From assembly GCA_033720955.1 (NCBI GenBank), contig JAWWBN010000231.1:1-6095 (forward strand): a stretch of DNA of 6,095 nucleotides. The letters run 5' to 3'. This DNA is from JAWWBN01 sp033720955 (GTDB lineage Bacteria > Acidobacteriota > Thermoanaerobaculia > Multivoradales > JAHEKO01). The notes under the pieces are model-generated. The model did no database searches. It was given only the letters and a program-made list of their open reading frames with translations, and was not told where the DNA came from. Position numbers and translations under genes: made by a program. Positions 1 to 5,849 of this stretch are shown here, one piece after another. Each line of letters starts with the position of its first letter. Within the stretch, counting starts at the first letter, position 1.

Positions 1-438
1 CATCTGAACGGCGAGGAGATCCGCGCCGTGCACATGCCCGCCGCGCACACCGACGGCGACTCGGTCATACGCTTCGTCGACGCCGACGTGATCCACGCCG
101 GCGATCTCGTCTTCTACGGCCTCTACCCGTTCATCGACGGCGCCAGCGGCGGCTCGGTCGACGGCGTGATCGCCGCCCTGCGGCAGATTCTGGAGATGGC
201 CGGCGAGGGCACCCGGATCATCCCCGGACACGGACCGCTGATCGGCCGCGCCGAGCTCGCCGGCTACCTCGAGATGATCGAGATCGTCCGCGCCCGCGTC
301 GCCAGGCTCAAGGCCGCCGGCAAGAGCCTCGAAGAGGTGGTGGCGGCGCAGCCGACCGCCGAGTACGACCCCGAGTGGGGCGGCGGCTACTTCAAGCCCG
401 CCCAGTTCGTCGGCTTCGTCTACGAGACGCTGCCGTAG
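1..438 (+). CDS. MBL-fold metallo-hydrolase, C-terminal part (5' end outside window)
   Basis: The last 145 residues of a metallo-beta-lactamase-fold hydrolase are visible, open from base 1 in frame and ending at a TAG. Visible metal-site elements are H16 in a PAAHTDGDS segment, D35 in HAGDLVF (the usual metal-bridging aspartate) and H77 in IIPGHGPLI. The first motif, HxHxDH, must lie upstream of the window. After the fold comes a helical tail and a WGGGYFKP segment near the C-terminus, often seen in the broad COG0491 group that includes SoxH-like and quinoprotein-associated zinc hydrolases. The substrate cannot be read from this part, and with the N-terminus missing it is unknown whether the protein is exported. 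It converges on the Kbl-like gene with only 15 bp between the stop codons. An internal ATG at 28 is not the start, because the frame is open and conserved upstream of it. Family assignment is firm; the specific reaction is unknown. Confidence 0.9.
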   Translation, partial: HLNGEEIRAVHMPAAHTDGDSVIRFVDADVIHAGDLVFYGLYPFIDGASGGSVDGVIAALRQILEMAGEGTRIIPGHGPLIGRAELAGYLEMIEIVRARVARLKAAGKSLEEVVAAQPTAEYDPEWGGGYFKPAQFVGFVYETLP

Positions 439-453
439 GCCGCGGCGGGCGCC

Positions 454-1683
454 TCAGCCGTCGAAGGCGGCCAGCACCTTCAGACAGCGGTCGATGTCGG
501 CCGGGGTGTGGTCGGCGGCGACCTGGAAGCGGATCTCCTCGTCGCCCTTCGGCACCACCGGATAGTTGAGCCCGGTGGCGAGGATGCCGTGGGCGCGCAG
601 ATGGGCCACCAGCGCGGTGGTCTTCGCCGTGTCGCGGACCATCAGCGGCACCACCGGGTGCTCGCCGGGCAGGGTCTCGAGCCCCAGCTCGCCGAGGCCG
701 TGCTCGAAGCGCTGGGTCATCGAGCGCAGGTGGTCGAGCAGGCGGCGGCCCTCGGCGCTGTCGAGGATCTCGACCGCGGTCAGCGCGGCGGCCGCCTCGG
801 CGACGGTGATCGGGTTCGAGTAGATGTAGAACGGCGCCGTCTCGCGCAGGTAGCGCAGCACCGTCCCGCTGGCGGCGACGTAGCCGCCGTTGGCCCCGAG
901 CGCTTTGCCCAGGGTGGCGATCAGCAGGTCGGCGGGCGGCGAGCCGGTCGCCTCCTCGGTGCCGCGGCCGGTTTCGCCGAAGGCGCCCACTCCGTGGGAG
1001 TCGTCGACCACCACGACCACGTTCTCGGGGAACCGCTCGTCGTGCTCCCGGGCCAGGGCCACGATCTCGGGCAGGGGGGCGTGGTCGCCGCGCATGGAGA
1101 AGATGCCGTCGGTGACCACGACGGCCCTCCGCGCTCCCCCCTCGGCCGAGGCCTCGAGAGCGGCAGCCAGCCCGTCCAGGTCGAGATGGCGGTAGACGTG
1201 CTTCTGCGCCGGCCGCGCCAGCCGGATGGCGTTGATGATGCAGTTGTGGTTGAGCTCGTCGCTGATCACCGAGGTCTCGCCGGTGATGAGCGGCGTCAGG
1301 GTTCCCATGGTTGTGGCGTAGGCCGAGCTGAACAGCATCGCGCCCTCGCGGCCGTGGAAGCGGGCCAGCCGCGCCTCGAGATCGCGGTGGGCCCTGTAGG
1401 TGCCGCTGATGAAGCGCACCGCCCCGGGCCCGGTTCCGAACTCGCGCGCCGCCTCCTCCTCGGCCCGGATCAGCTCCCGCCGCAGGGAGAGACCCAGATA
1501 GCTGTTCGAGTTCATGCGCAGGAACTCGCGATCGTCCTGGCCCTCCAGCAGGAAGCGGGGCCCGCGGTCGCCGGCGGCGGGGACGACTCCGACGAAGACC
1601 GTCTCGGCGCCCTTGGCGGTGCCCCGGCGGTCCAGGTCGCGAAGCTCGGCGGTCAGGGTCTCGTGCAGGCGGTCGTGGGGCAT
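454..1683 (-). CDS. kbl: Alpha-oxoamine synthase, probably glycine C-acetyltransferase (Kbl-like)
   Basis: A 409-residue PLP enzyme of fold type I, close to the roughly 400 aa usual for 2-amino-3-ketobutyrate CoA ligase. That enzyme cleaves 2-amino-3-oxobutanoate with CoA to glycine and acetyl-CoA, the second step of threonine breakdown, in the cytoplasm. Visible signatures: SYLGL at 61-65; VRFISGT..H..LE at 89-103, closer to Kbl than to the BioF or serine palmitoyltransferase versions; DELNH with H146 placed like the ring-stacking histidine; VDDSH with D227 and H230; ATLGKALG with K260 as the PLP Schiff-base lysine; and YPVVPKG at 374-380, also Kbl-like. The ATG at 1683 is chosen because GAGGAG lies 5 nt upstream and the family homology starts just after it; the open frame further upstream overlaps the lipoprotein gene and looks non-coding. 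It is the second gene of a leftward unit, 31 bp behind the lipoprotein. Threonine dehydrogenase (Tdh), the usual partner, is not in the window, so another alpha-oxoamine synthase activity remains possible. Confidence 0.85.
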   Translation of the reverse strand: MPHDRLHETLTAELRDLDRRGTAKGAETVFVGVVPAAGDRGPRFLLEGQDDREFLRMNSNSYLGLSLRRELIRAEEEAAREFGTGPGAVRFISGTYRAHRDLEARLARFHGREGAMLFSSAYATTMGTLTPLITGETSVISDELNHNCIINAIRLARPAQKHVYRHLDLDGLAAALEASAEGGARRAVVVTDGIFSMRGDHAPLPEIVALAREHDERFPENVVVVVDDSHGVGAFGETGRGTEEATGSPPADLLIATLGKALGANGGYVAASGTVLRYLRETAPFYIYSNPITVAEAAAALTAVEILDSAEGRRLLDHLRSMTQRFEHGLGELGLETLPGEHPVVPLMVRDTAKTTALVAHLRAHGILATGLNYPVVPKGDEEIRFQVAADHTPADIDRCLKVLAAFDG

Positions 1684-1688
1684 CGTCT

Positions 1689-1694
1689 CTCCTC
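1689..1694 (-). promoter_or_regulatory. Ribosome binding site of the Kbl-like gene
   Basis: GAGGAG on the minus strand, 5 nt before the ATG at 1683. It supports this start over the longer open frame that reaches 1920. It lies inside the 31-bp gap behind the lipoprotein stop codon, consistent with a polycistronic message with an independent translation start. Confidence 0.7.
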
Positions 1695-1714
1695 GTTCGC
1701 TCGGGCGTCGGGGC

Positions 1715-2785
1715 TCAGTCGGCGTCGGACGCGAGCTCGGCGGCGATGGCCGCCAGGGCGTCGTCGCGGGAGGTCTCGCCGGCCAGAAACGGCCGCCAGT
1801 GCCGGTCGAGGACCTCGGTCTGACGCGCCCGGTCCGGGTTGACCGTGTAGAGGCCGTCGCGGCCGTAGTGGCGGTAGCCGCGCTCCCCGGCCTCCTCGAG
1901 CACCAGCCGGGTGACCTCACCGGCGGTGTGGAAGATCATCAGGTGGGAGAACCACCAGGGCGGCCGCCGGTCGTGGTAGCCGAAGTGGCGGTCCAGGGAG
2001 ACCAGCAGCGGCAGGGTCAGGGCGTCGGCGTGGGAGGTCTCGTGGAAGATCATCTCCAGCGCCCGCGGCATGCGGTAGCTCGAGTCGCTGCTCGACACCG
2101 TGACGTGGGGCTTGGCGCTGGTGTAGGCGCCCAGGTGGTTGGCGTAGTAGGTGACGTCCACCCGGATGGGCGGCGCAGGAAAGACGCCTCCGTAGGCCGC
2201 CGCCAGCCGGGCGGCAATCTCCTCCTCGTGCTCGACGAGGGCCGGCAGCAGCTCCTCGACCCAGGCTCGGTTGGCGGCGTCGTGCCGCGGCCACCAGCGC
2301 TCGCGGTAGATCGGGCGCACCCGGTCGAGGGTCTCGACCACCAGGGCGGGCTCCTCGCCGTAGCCCGTTGCCCGCAGGCCGGCCACCACGTCGCGGAGCT
2401 GCTCCATCCCCGCGGTGAAGAGCAGATCGCGGTTGGCCAGCTCGCGGCGGTAGACCGCCACCGCCTCGTCCCAGGCGGTCCGCTCCTCCGGCGGCAGCCC
2501 GGTCACGTCCTCGCGCTCGGCCACCTCCACCCGGTCCCATCTGTCGAGCGGCCGCTCGTGGCGGGACCACTGGTAGAGGAAGTGGTGCAGGTTGACGTCG
2601 AGGTCGCTGTAGAGGTCGTAGTGGGCGGTCCGGGCGACCCGCTCCGCCGGCTCGGAGACCGCCTGCTCCGTCCCCTCCGCGCCCGCGCCGGCAGGGGCGC
2701 CGCCGTCGGGACCGCCGCCGCACGAGACGACCAGCGCGGCGGCTGCGAGGGCCGCCGCGCGGCGGGCAGGACGGCGTGTGCGCAC
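1715..2785 (-). CDS. Putative lipoprotein with HExxH metallopeptidase-like motif
   Basis: A 356-residue protein that I do not recognise as a named family. The N-terminus is a typical lipoprotein signal: arginine-rich start, Ala/Leu-rich core at 10-20, lipobox VVSC with C22 as the lipidated cysteine, then a Gly/Ala/Pro/Glu linker to about residue 50. It is therefore expected to be anchored in a membrane facing the periplasm or cell exterior. The mature part has HYDLYSDLD near 55-63 and HHFLYQW near 67-73. Later comes IFHETSHA, an HExxH motif with H248, E249 and H252, as in zinc peptidases. E290 in FHTAGEVTR, 38 residues after H252, could be the third ligand of a gluzincin-type site; this is inference. 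The start is GTG at 2785; an in-frame TAA lies four codons upstream, so no longer start exists, and no clear Shine-Dalgarno is visible. It is the first gene of a leftward unit with the Kbl-like gene. A catalytically dead or non-peptidase role is possible. Confidence 0.85.
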   Translation of the reverse strand: MRTRRPARRAAALAAAALVVSCGGGPDGGAPAGAGAEGTEQAVSEPAERVARTAHYDLYSDLDVNLHHFLYQWSRHERPLDRWDRVEVAEREDVTGLPPEERTAWDEAVAVYRRELANRDLLFTAGMEQLRDVVAGLRATGYGEEPALVVETLDRVRPIYRERWWPRHDAANRAWVEELLPALVEHEEEIAARLAAAYGGVFPAPPIRVDVTYYANHLGAYTSAKPHVTVSSSDSSYRMPRALEMIFHETSHADALTLPLLVSLDRHFGYHDRRPPWWFSHLMIFHTAGEVTRLVLEEAGERGYRHYGRDGLYTVNPDRARQTEVLDRHWRPFLAGETSRDDALAAIAAELASDAD

Positions 2786-2868
2786 GAGTCGAGCTTACCG
2801 CGCCCCGCCGGGTCCCGGCCCCCAACCGATAGGATCGCGGCCCCCACCCGGAAGCAGGAGGTTCGAGA
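2786..2868. promoter_or_regulatory. Divergent intergenic region with a possible rightward -10 box
   Basis: These 83 bp lie between the lipoprotein (leftward) and the amidohydrolase (rightward) and must hold the promoters of both unless transcription enters from outside. On the plus strand TAGGAT at 2830-2835 fits a TAnnnT-type -10 box and would leave a 5' leader of roughly 25-30 nt. No convincing -35 is seen at the expected distance in the GC-rich stretch upstream. No clear promoter was found for the leftward genes. The -10 assignment is weak and rests on the motif alone. Confidence 0.35.
2856..2861 (+). promoter_or_regulatory. Strong Shine-Dalgarno of the amidohydrolase gene
   Basis: A perfect AGGAGG with a 7-nt spacer to the ATG at 2869. 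It fixes this start, which also gives a complete signal peptide. Confidence 0.85.
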
Positions 2869-4560
2869 ATGAGAGATCCGAGAGCCCTCGCCACCCATCC
2901 GGCCGCCCGCGTCCTGGCGGCGGCCCTGCTGGTCTTCGCCGGCCTGCCCCTGGCCCTCGCCGCGGAGGCGGCGGCACAGGAGCAGCCCGCCGCCCGGAGC
3001 TCCGAGGGGGAGCAGGAGGAGGAGAAGCGGGTCGTCCCGGCGCCCGACCGCGGCGAGGACGAGGGGGAGGGTCCGTTCGAGCGGCTGGTCCTGCGCGGCG
3101 TCACCATGATCGACGGCACCGGCTCGCCCCCCTCCGGCCCGGTGGACATCGTCATCGAGGGGAACCGGATCGCCGAGATCGAGTCGGTCGGCACCCCCGG
3201 CCTGCCCTACGAGGAGGAGGAGGAGCGCCCCGAGCCGGGCGACAGGGAGATCGACGCCGAGGGCTGGTACGTGATGCCCGGCATCGTGGACCTCCACGTG
3301 CACACCGGCGGGGTGCCCAAGGCGCCGGAGGCGGAGTACGTCTACAAGCTGTGGCTGGCGCACGGAATCACCACCGTGCGGGGAGTTCCCGCCGGCAAGC
3401 TCGAGTGGGACCTGGCCGAGCGCGAGCGCAGCGCCAGGAACGAGATCGTGGCGCCGCGGATCGTCTCCTACCAGCGGCTGGGCACCGGCGAGGAGTGGGA
3501 GGAGCGGAAGATCCGCACCCCCGACGACGCCCGCGAGTGGGTCCGCTACGCCGCCGAGAAGGGGGTCCAGGGGCTCAAGCTGGGCGCCCACCCGCCGGAG
3601 ATCATGGCGGCGGCGCTGGACGAGGCGGCGCGACTCGGCATGGGCTCCACCGCCCATCTGGCCCAGATGGGGGTGGCGCAGATGAACGCCCTGGACGCCG
3701 CGCGGCTGGGGCTGGGGAGCATGACCCACTTCTACGGCCTCTTCGAGGCCCTCTACCGGGACCACGACGTGCAGCCGTGGCCGGCCGACATGAACTACAG
3801 GGACGAGCAGCACCGCTTCGGCCAGGTGGCGCGGCAGTGGGACCTGATCCACCCCCGCGGCAGCGCCGCCTGGAACGCGCTGCTCGACGAGTTCCTGGCC
3901 CTCGACTTCTATCTGAACCCCACGATGACCATCTACTCGGCCGGCCGCGACGTGATGCGCGCCCGCACCGCCGACTGGCACGACGTCTACACCCTGCCCA
4001 GCCTGATGGAGTTCTTCGAGCCCAGCCGCAAGGACCACGGCTCGTACTGGTACGACTGGACCACCTGGGACGAGGTGGCCTGGCGCAACTACATGCGGGT
4101 CTGGATGACCTTCCTCAACGATTACAAGAACCGCGGCGGCAAGGTCACCGTGGGCTCCGACTCGGGCTTCATCTACCAGACCTACGGCTTCGGCACGATC
4201 CTCGAGCTGGAGCTGCTCCAGGAGGCCGGCTTCCACCCGCTGGAGGTGATCCGCGCGGCCACCATGCACGGCGCCATGGAGCTCGAGAAGGCCAGCGGCA
4301 AGCCGATCGACCGCGGGGTGATCCGCGAGGGGTATCTGGCGGACCTGGTGCTCCTGGAGGAGAACCCGGTCCACAACCTGAAGGTGCTCTACGGCACCGG
4401 CGCGGTGAGGCTGAACGACGAGACGGGCGAGGTGGAGCGGGTGGGCGGGGTGCGCTACACGATCAAGGACGGGATCGTGTTCGACGCGAAGAAGTTGCTC
4501 GGTGATGTGGCGGCGATGGTGGAGAGGCAGCGCCTGGAGGGGGCGGAAGAGGGTCACTGA
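2869..4560 (+). CDS. Exported metal-dependent amidohydrolase
   Basis: A 563-residue amidohydrolase-superfamily enzyme. A Sec signal peptide is evident: hydrophobic core around 14-32 and a likely cleavage after AEAAA at residue 36. An acidic, low-complexity linker follows (about 37-70). The split beta-sandwich starts at about 71 (LRGVTMIDGTG) and resumes after about 483 (IREGYLADLVLLEENP), flanking the TIM-barrel. Expected binuclear-site residues are all present: H143 and H145 in DLHVHTGG, K237 in GLKLGA (candidate carboxylated bridging lysine), H263 in STAHLAQ, H287 in SMTHFYG and D431 in GSDSGF. This pattern fits the subtypes related to imidazolonepropionase and Xaa-Pro dipeptidase, which cleave C-N bonds of cyclic or peptide amides; the actual substrate is unknown. 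The segment between H287 and D431 (about 288-428) is long and rich in Trp and Tyr near 393-412 and may form a substrate lid. It is transcribed divergently from the lipoprotein, and the downstream genes have different composition, so it may be a single-gene unit. Confidence 0.93.
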   Translation: MRDPRALATHPAARVLAAALLVFAGLPLALAAEAAAQEQPAARSSEGEQEEEKRVVPAPDRGEDEGEGPFERLVLRGVTMIDGTGSPPSGPVDIVIEGNRIAEIESVGTPGLPYEEEEERPEPGDREIDAEGWYVMPGIVDLHVHTGGVPKAPEAEYVYKLWLAHGITTVRGVPAGKLEWDLAERERSARNEIVAPRIVSYQRLGTGEEWEERKIRTPDDAREWVRYAAEKGVQGLKLGAHPPEIMAAALDEAARLGMGSTAHLAQMGVAQMNALDAARLGLGSMTHFYGLFEALYRDHDVQPWPADMNYRDEQHRFGQVARQWDLIHPRGSAAWNALLDEFLALDFYLNPTMTIYSAGRDVMRARTADWHDVYTLPSLMEFFEPSRKDHGSYWYDWTTWDEVAWRNYMRVWMTFLNDYKNRGGKVTVGSDSGFIYQTYGFGTILELELLQEAGFHPLEVIRAATMHGAMELEKASGKPIDRGVIREGYLADLVLLEENPVHNLKVLYGTGAVRLNDETGEVERVGGVRYTIKDGIVFDAKKLLGDVAAMVERQRLEGAEEGH

Positions 4561-4604
4561 GAGGCGAGTGCTGGCGACTGAATGGGGTTCAGGTGGGGGG
4601 TTTA

Positions 4605-4631
4605 GTAAGTGTCCGGAATCAGACCACTTAC
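4605..4631. repeat. Perfect 7-bp inverted repeat (GTAAGTG/CACTTAC)
   Basis: GTAAGTG at 4605-4611 and CACTTAC at 4625-4631 are exact reverse complements around a 13-nt loop holding TCCGGA. A hairpin 45 bp past the amidohydrolase stop could help end transcription, but no T-run follows. The two arms read outward could also be short ends of a lost insertion element; no second copy of either arm was seen elsewhere in the window. Confidence 0.6.
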
Positions 4632-4635
4632 GCGG

Positions 4636-4649
4636 CGCTCAACTGAGCG
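4636..4649. repeat. Short perfect hairpin CGCTC-AACT-GAGCG
   Basis: A 5-bp perfect stem with a 4-nt loop, starting 4 nt after the previous inverted repeat. It is followed without a gap by another 5-bp inverted repeat (AGTAC 4650-4654, GTACT 4662-4666). Each is short enough to occur by chance; the close tandem order is what makes them worth recording. Confidence 0.45.
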
Positions 4650-4722
4650 AGTACATCTCTGGTACTAGGGTCTAGTCCTGCGGCCTCCTAGGTGTACCTC
4701 ACTGGGACCTGCCTAGGCCCCG

Positions 4723-5076
4723 CTAACGTTGCTCACGAATCGAGATGAGTCTCGCAAGGCTGACGAGGGCGGCGAGGATCACGCCACCGGTCGCAGCCAG
4801 CAATCCGAGTACTGCGATCGCGGTCAGGAGAAGGCCGGCGTATCCCGCGAGAACTCTGGGGGTGTCACCAAAGCGATCGAAAAGATCCGCCACGAACGCC
4901 CCTCCGAAGACCACGGCAGGAAGAATGATGAACCACAACAACGGCACGAGGACTAGGAGGGACAGGAGCCCGAGTACACCGACCCGCCTTACATATGGCC
5001 GCATCTTGAGCCTCGCGCCTAGGGTACCGGGTCGGAATCGGGGTTCTTCAAGCAGCTCTATGATAGCCAAAGGCAT
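4723..5076 (-). CDS. Small integral membrane protein of unknown function
   Basis: A 117-residue protein with no recognised family. The N-terminal 31 residues are polar and mixed, with basic residues (MRPYVRR) just before the first membrane segment. Two long hydrophobic stretches follow, about 32-63 and 75-110, separated by a charged connector (DLFDRFGDTPR at about 64-74). The C-terminus is short and basic (SIREQR). The positive charges on both ends suggest a hairpin with both termini in the cytoplasm. The ATG at 5076 gives the longest reading; only a weak GAGG close to it could serve as a ribosome binding site, so an internal start such as M25 cannot be ruled out. The opposite strand is also open, but its product is a low-complexity Arg/Ser/Pro shadow, while this frame gives coherent membrane helices. 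It is divergent from the 208-aa membrane protein and shares its 66-bp upstream region. Codon use is much less G/C-biased than in the genes to the left. Confidence 0.7.
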   Translation of the reverse strand: MPLAIIELLEEPRFRPGTLGARLKMRPYVRRVGVLGLLSLLVLVPLLWFIILPAVVFGGAFVADLFDRFGDTPRVLAGYAGLLLTAIAVLGLLAATGGVILAALVSLARLISIREQR

Positions 5077-5142
5077 AGCCTCGCAGCGCTGTGAAGGCCG
5101 TCGTCCATCACGCGATCGCGGTATAGCCAGTAGGATGGTGCC
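5077..5142. promoter_or_regulatory. Divergent promoter region with a 10-bp palindrome
   Basis: These 66 bp separate the starts of the two membrane-protein genes. A perfect palindrome CGCGATCGCG at 5111-5120 is a candidate regulator site. Just after it, TATAGC at 5122-5127 and TAGGAT at 5131-5136 both resemble -10 boxes for rightward transcription. If TAGGAT is used, the message would begin at or next to the ATG at 5143 (leaderless); alternatively the AGGA within it (5132-5135) is a Shine-Dalgarno 7 nt from that ATG. The two readings exclude each other. No leftward promoter stood out. Confidence 0.35.
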
Positions 5143-5769
5143 ATGGTGAGTGATGACGAGACGGCCTCACGGTTTTCGGCCCAACTTGAGGCGTTGCGGA
5201 AACAGAGTGAGGAGCAACTTACAGCAAGGCCGCACCTGGAACAGCTGTACGGGGAGCCCCTAGGTGCCGAAGGGAAGAGGGCTAGAAGTCACCTCTTGAT
5301 CCTCTCCGCGTTTGGCCTGGCTACTACGCTGGGAGGCTTGGTCCCCAACCAGATTGAAGCCCTCGGAGTCACTTTCAGCTCCGGAGACAAGCGGAGACTG
5401 TTCCTCCTTCTGGCGCTGTTCATTCTGAGTGCGCTAGCTCGCTTCCTGTTCTGCGCCTGGATGGACCACAAGCTCTGGAAGGCGCGTCTCTCCGGCGCCT
5501 CAGCGGCTCTGGTCATCGCGACGATAAGGGTGCTCCAAGAGATGCCTACGGCAATGGGAGCAGTGGACCTGACCGCACTTCTCGAGGGCCAGCCCAGCCG
5601 CCTCGCCGATCAGTTGCTCGAGAGGCACAGCGAGTCGGTTCTGAAGCAAAGCTTGGAGCGGGACAAGACCGTGAAGGCAGCGCGCACCGTTCTCGACTTC
5701 GTACTCCCAGTTCTTCTCGGGGGAGCTGCCGTTGGCCTCGTGGTCCAACACGCACTCTGGCGACTCTGA
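5143..5769 (+). CDS. Predicted three-helix membrane protein of unknown function
   Basis: A 208-residue protein not recognised as any named family. The first 48 residues are polar and charged, with a heptad-like stretch (about 8-38) that could form a helix or short coiled coil. Hydrophobic segments follow at about 50-67 and 85-105, with a short loop between them. A soluble part of about 75 residues (106-182) holds WMDHKLWKARLSG and a charged region rich in Leu, Glu and Arg. A third hydrophobic segment lies at 183-202, and the protein ends in HALWRL. The ATG at 5143 has AGGA 7 nt upstream; a GTG follows directly as the second codon. About 12 of the first 30 codons end in A or T, far more than in the amidohydrolase, so the gene looks foreign to the left part of the window. 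It shares its upstream region with the divergent 117-aa membrane protein, which hints at a joint role; no catalytic motif is visible. Confidence 0.8.
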   Translation: MVSDDETASRFSAQLEALRKQSEEQLTARPHLEQLYGEPLGAEGKRARSHLLILSAFGLATTLGGLVPNQIEALGVTFSSGDKRRLFLLLALFILSALARFLFCAWMDHKLWKARLSGASAALVIATIRVLQEMPTAMGAVDLTALLEGQPSRLADQLLERHSESVLKQSLERDKTVKAARTVLDFVLPVLLGGAAVGLVVQHALWRL

Positions 5770-5777
5770 CCACCGGA

Positions 5778-5849
5778 CTGAAGATGCCGGCCTGCTCGCC
5801 CCCCGTCTGAGCCCGGAGACTGACAGGGGATCAGGCCGGCTGAGTTCAG
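5778..5849. terminator. Large multi-part inverted repeat, likely bidirectional terminator
   Basis: Nested complementary arms lie between two convergent genes. The outer pair is CTGAA 5778-5782 with TTCAG 5845-5849. The main pair is GCCGGCCTG 5786-5794 with CAGGCCGGC 5832-5840, a perfect 9 bp. Inner pairs are CCCC 5801-5804 with GGGG 5826-5829, and GTCT 5805-5808 with AGAC 5817-5820. All pairs nest, giving one long imperfect hairpin starting 8 nt past the 208-aa gene's stop. No T-run follows on either strand, so a classic intrinsic terminator is not certain. The right outer arm overlaps the stop codon of the gene from the right edge. Confidence 0.55.

Larger units (their letters stand above)
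4561..4722. other. 162-bp intergenic region with a series of inverted repeats
   Basis: No gene is seen here. The amidohydrolase ends at its left border and the leftward 117-aa gene ends at its right border, so the two are convergent and terminators are expected. The region contains at least four short inverted repeats: 4605-4631, 4636-4649, 4650-4666 and 4687-4717 (CCTAGG at both ends). None is followed by a clear T-run on either strand. Base composition is markedly less GC-rich than the gene to the left. It may be a terminator region, a structured RNA, or the remains of a mobile element. Confidence 0.6.

Noticed and set aside
439..453. GC-rich gap between the convergent MBL and Kbl-like stop codons as a terminator
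   Set aside because: Only 15 bp, with no convincing stem-loop and no T-run on either strand.
508..1842. Long rightward open frame (444 aa) opposite the Kbl-like gene
   Set aside because: It is antisense to a gene with clear PLP-enzyme motifs. Its translation is low-complexity (Gly, Arg, Val, His-rich), as expected for the shadow frame of a GC-rich gene.
1514..2872. Rightward open frame (452 aa) opposite the lipoprotein
   Set aside because: Antisense shadow. The leftward frame has a proper lipobox signal and an HExxH motif, while this one is Val/Gly/Arg-rich without domains.
2778..4505. Second rightward open frame (575 aa) overlapping the amidohydrolase
   Set aside because: An out-of-frame Arg/Gly/Pro-rich translation. 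The amidohydrolase frame has the Shine-Dalgarno, signal peptide and metal ligands.
2503..4557. Leftward open frame of 684 aa opposite the amidohydrolase
   Set aside because: Very long but explained by the strong G/C third-position bias of the amidohydrolase, which removes stop codons on the opposite strand. The product is His/Leu/Val/Gly low-complexity, with no ribosome binding site or domain seen.
4814..5120. Two GCGATCGC octamers, resembling the cyanobacterial HIP1 repeat
   Set aside because: Only two copies were found, and nothing else suggests a cyanobacterium. HIP1 would be expected to be spread through the genes on the left as well.
4745..5149. Rightward open frame (134 aa) opposite the 117-aa membrane protein
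   Set aside because: An Arg/Ser/Pro/Thr-rich translation typical of the complement of a membrane-protein gene; no features of its own.
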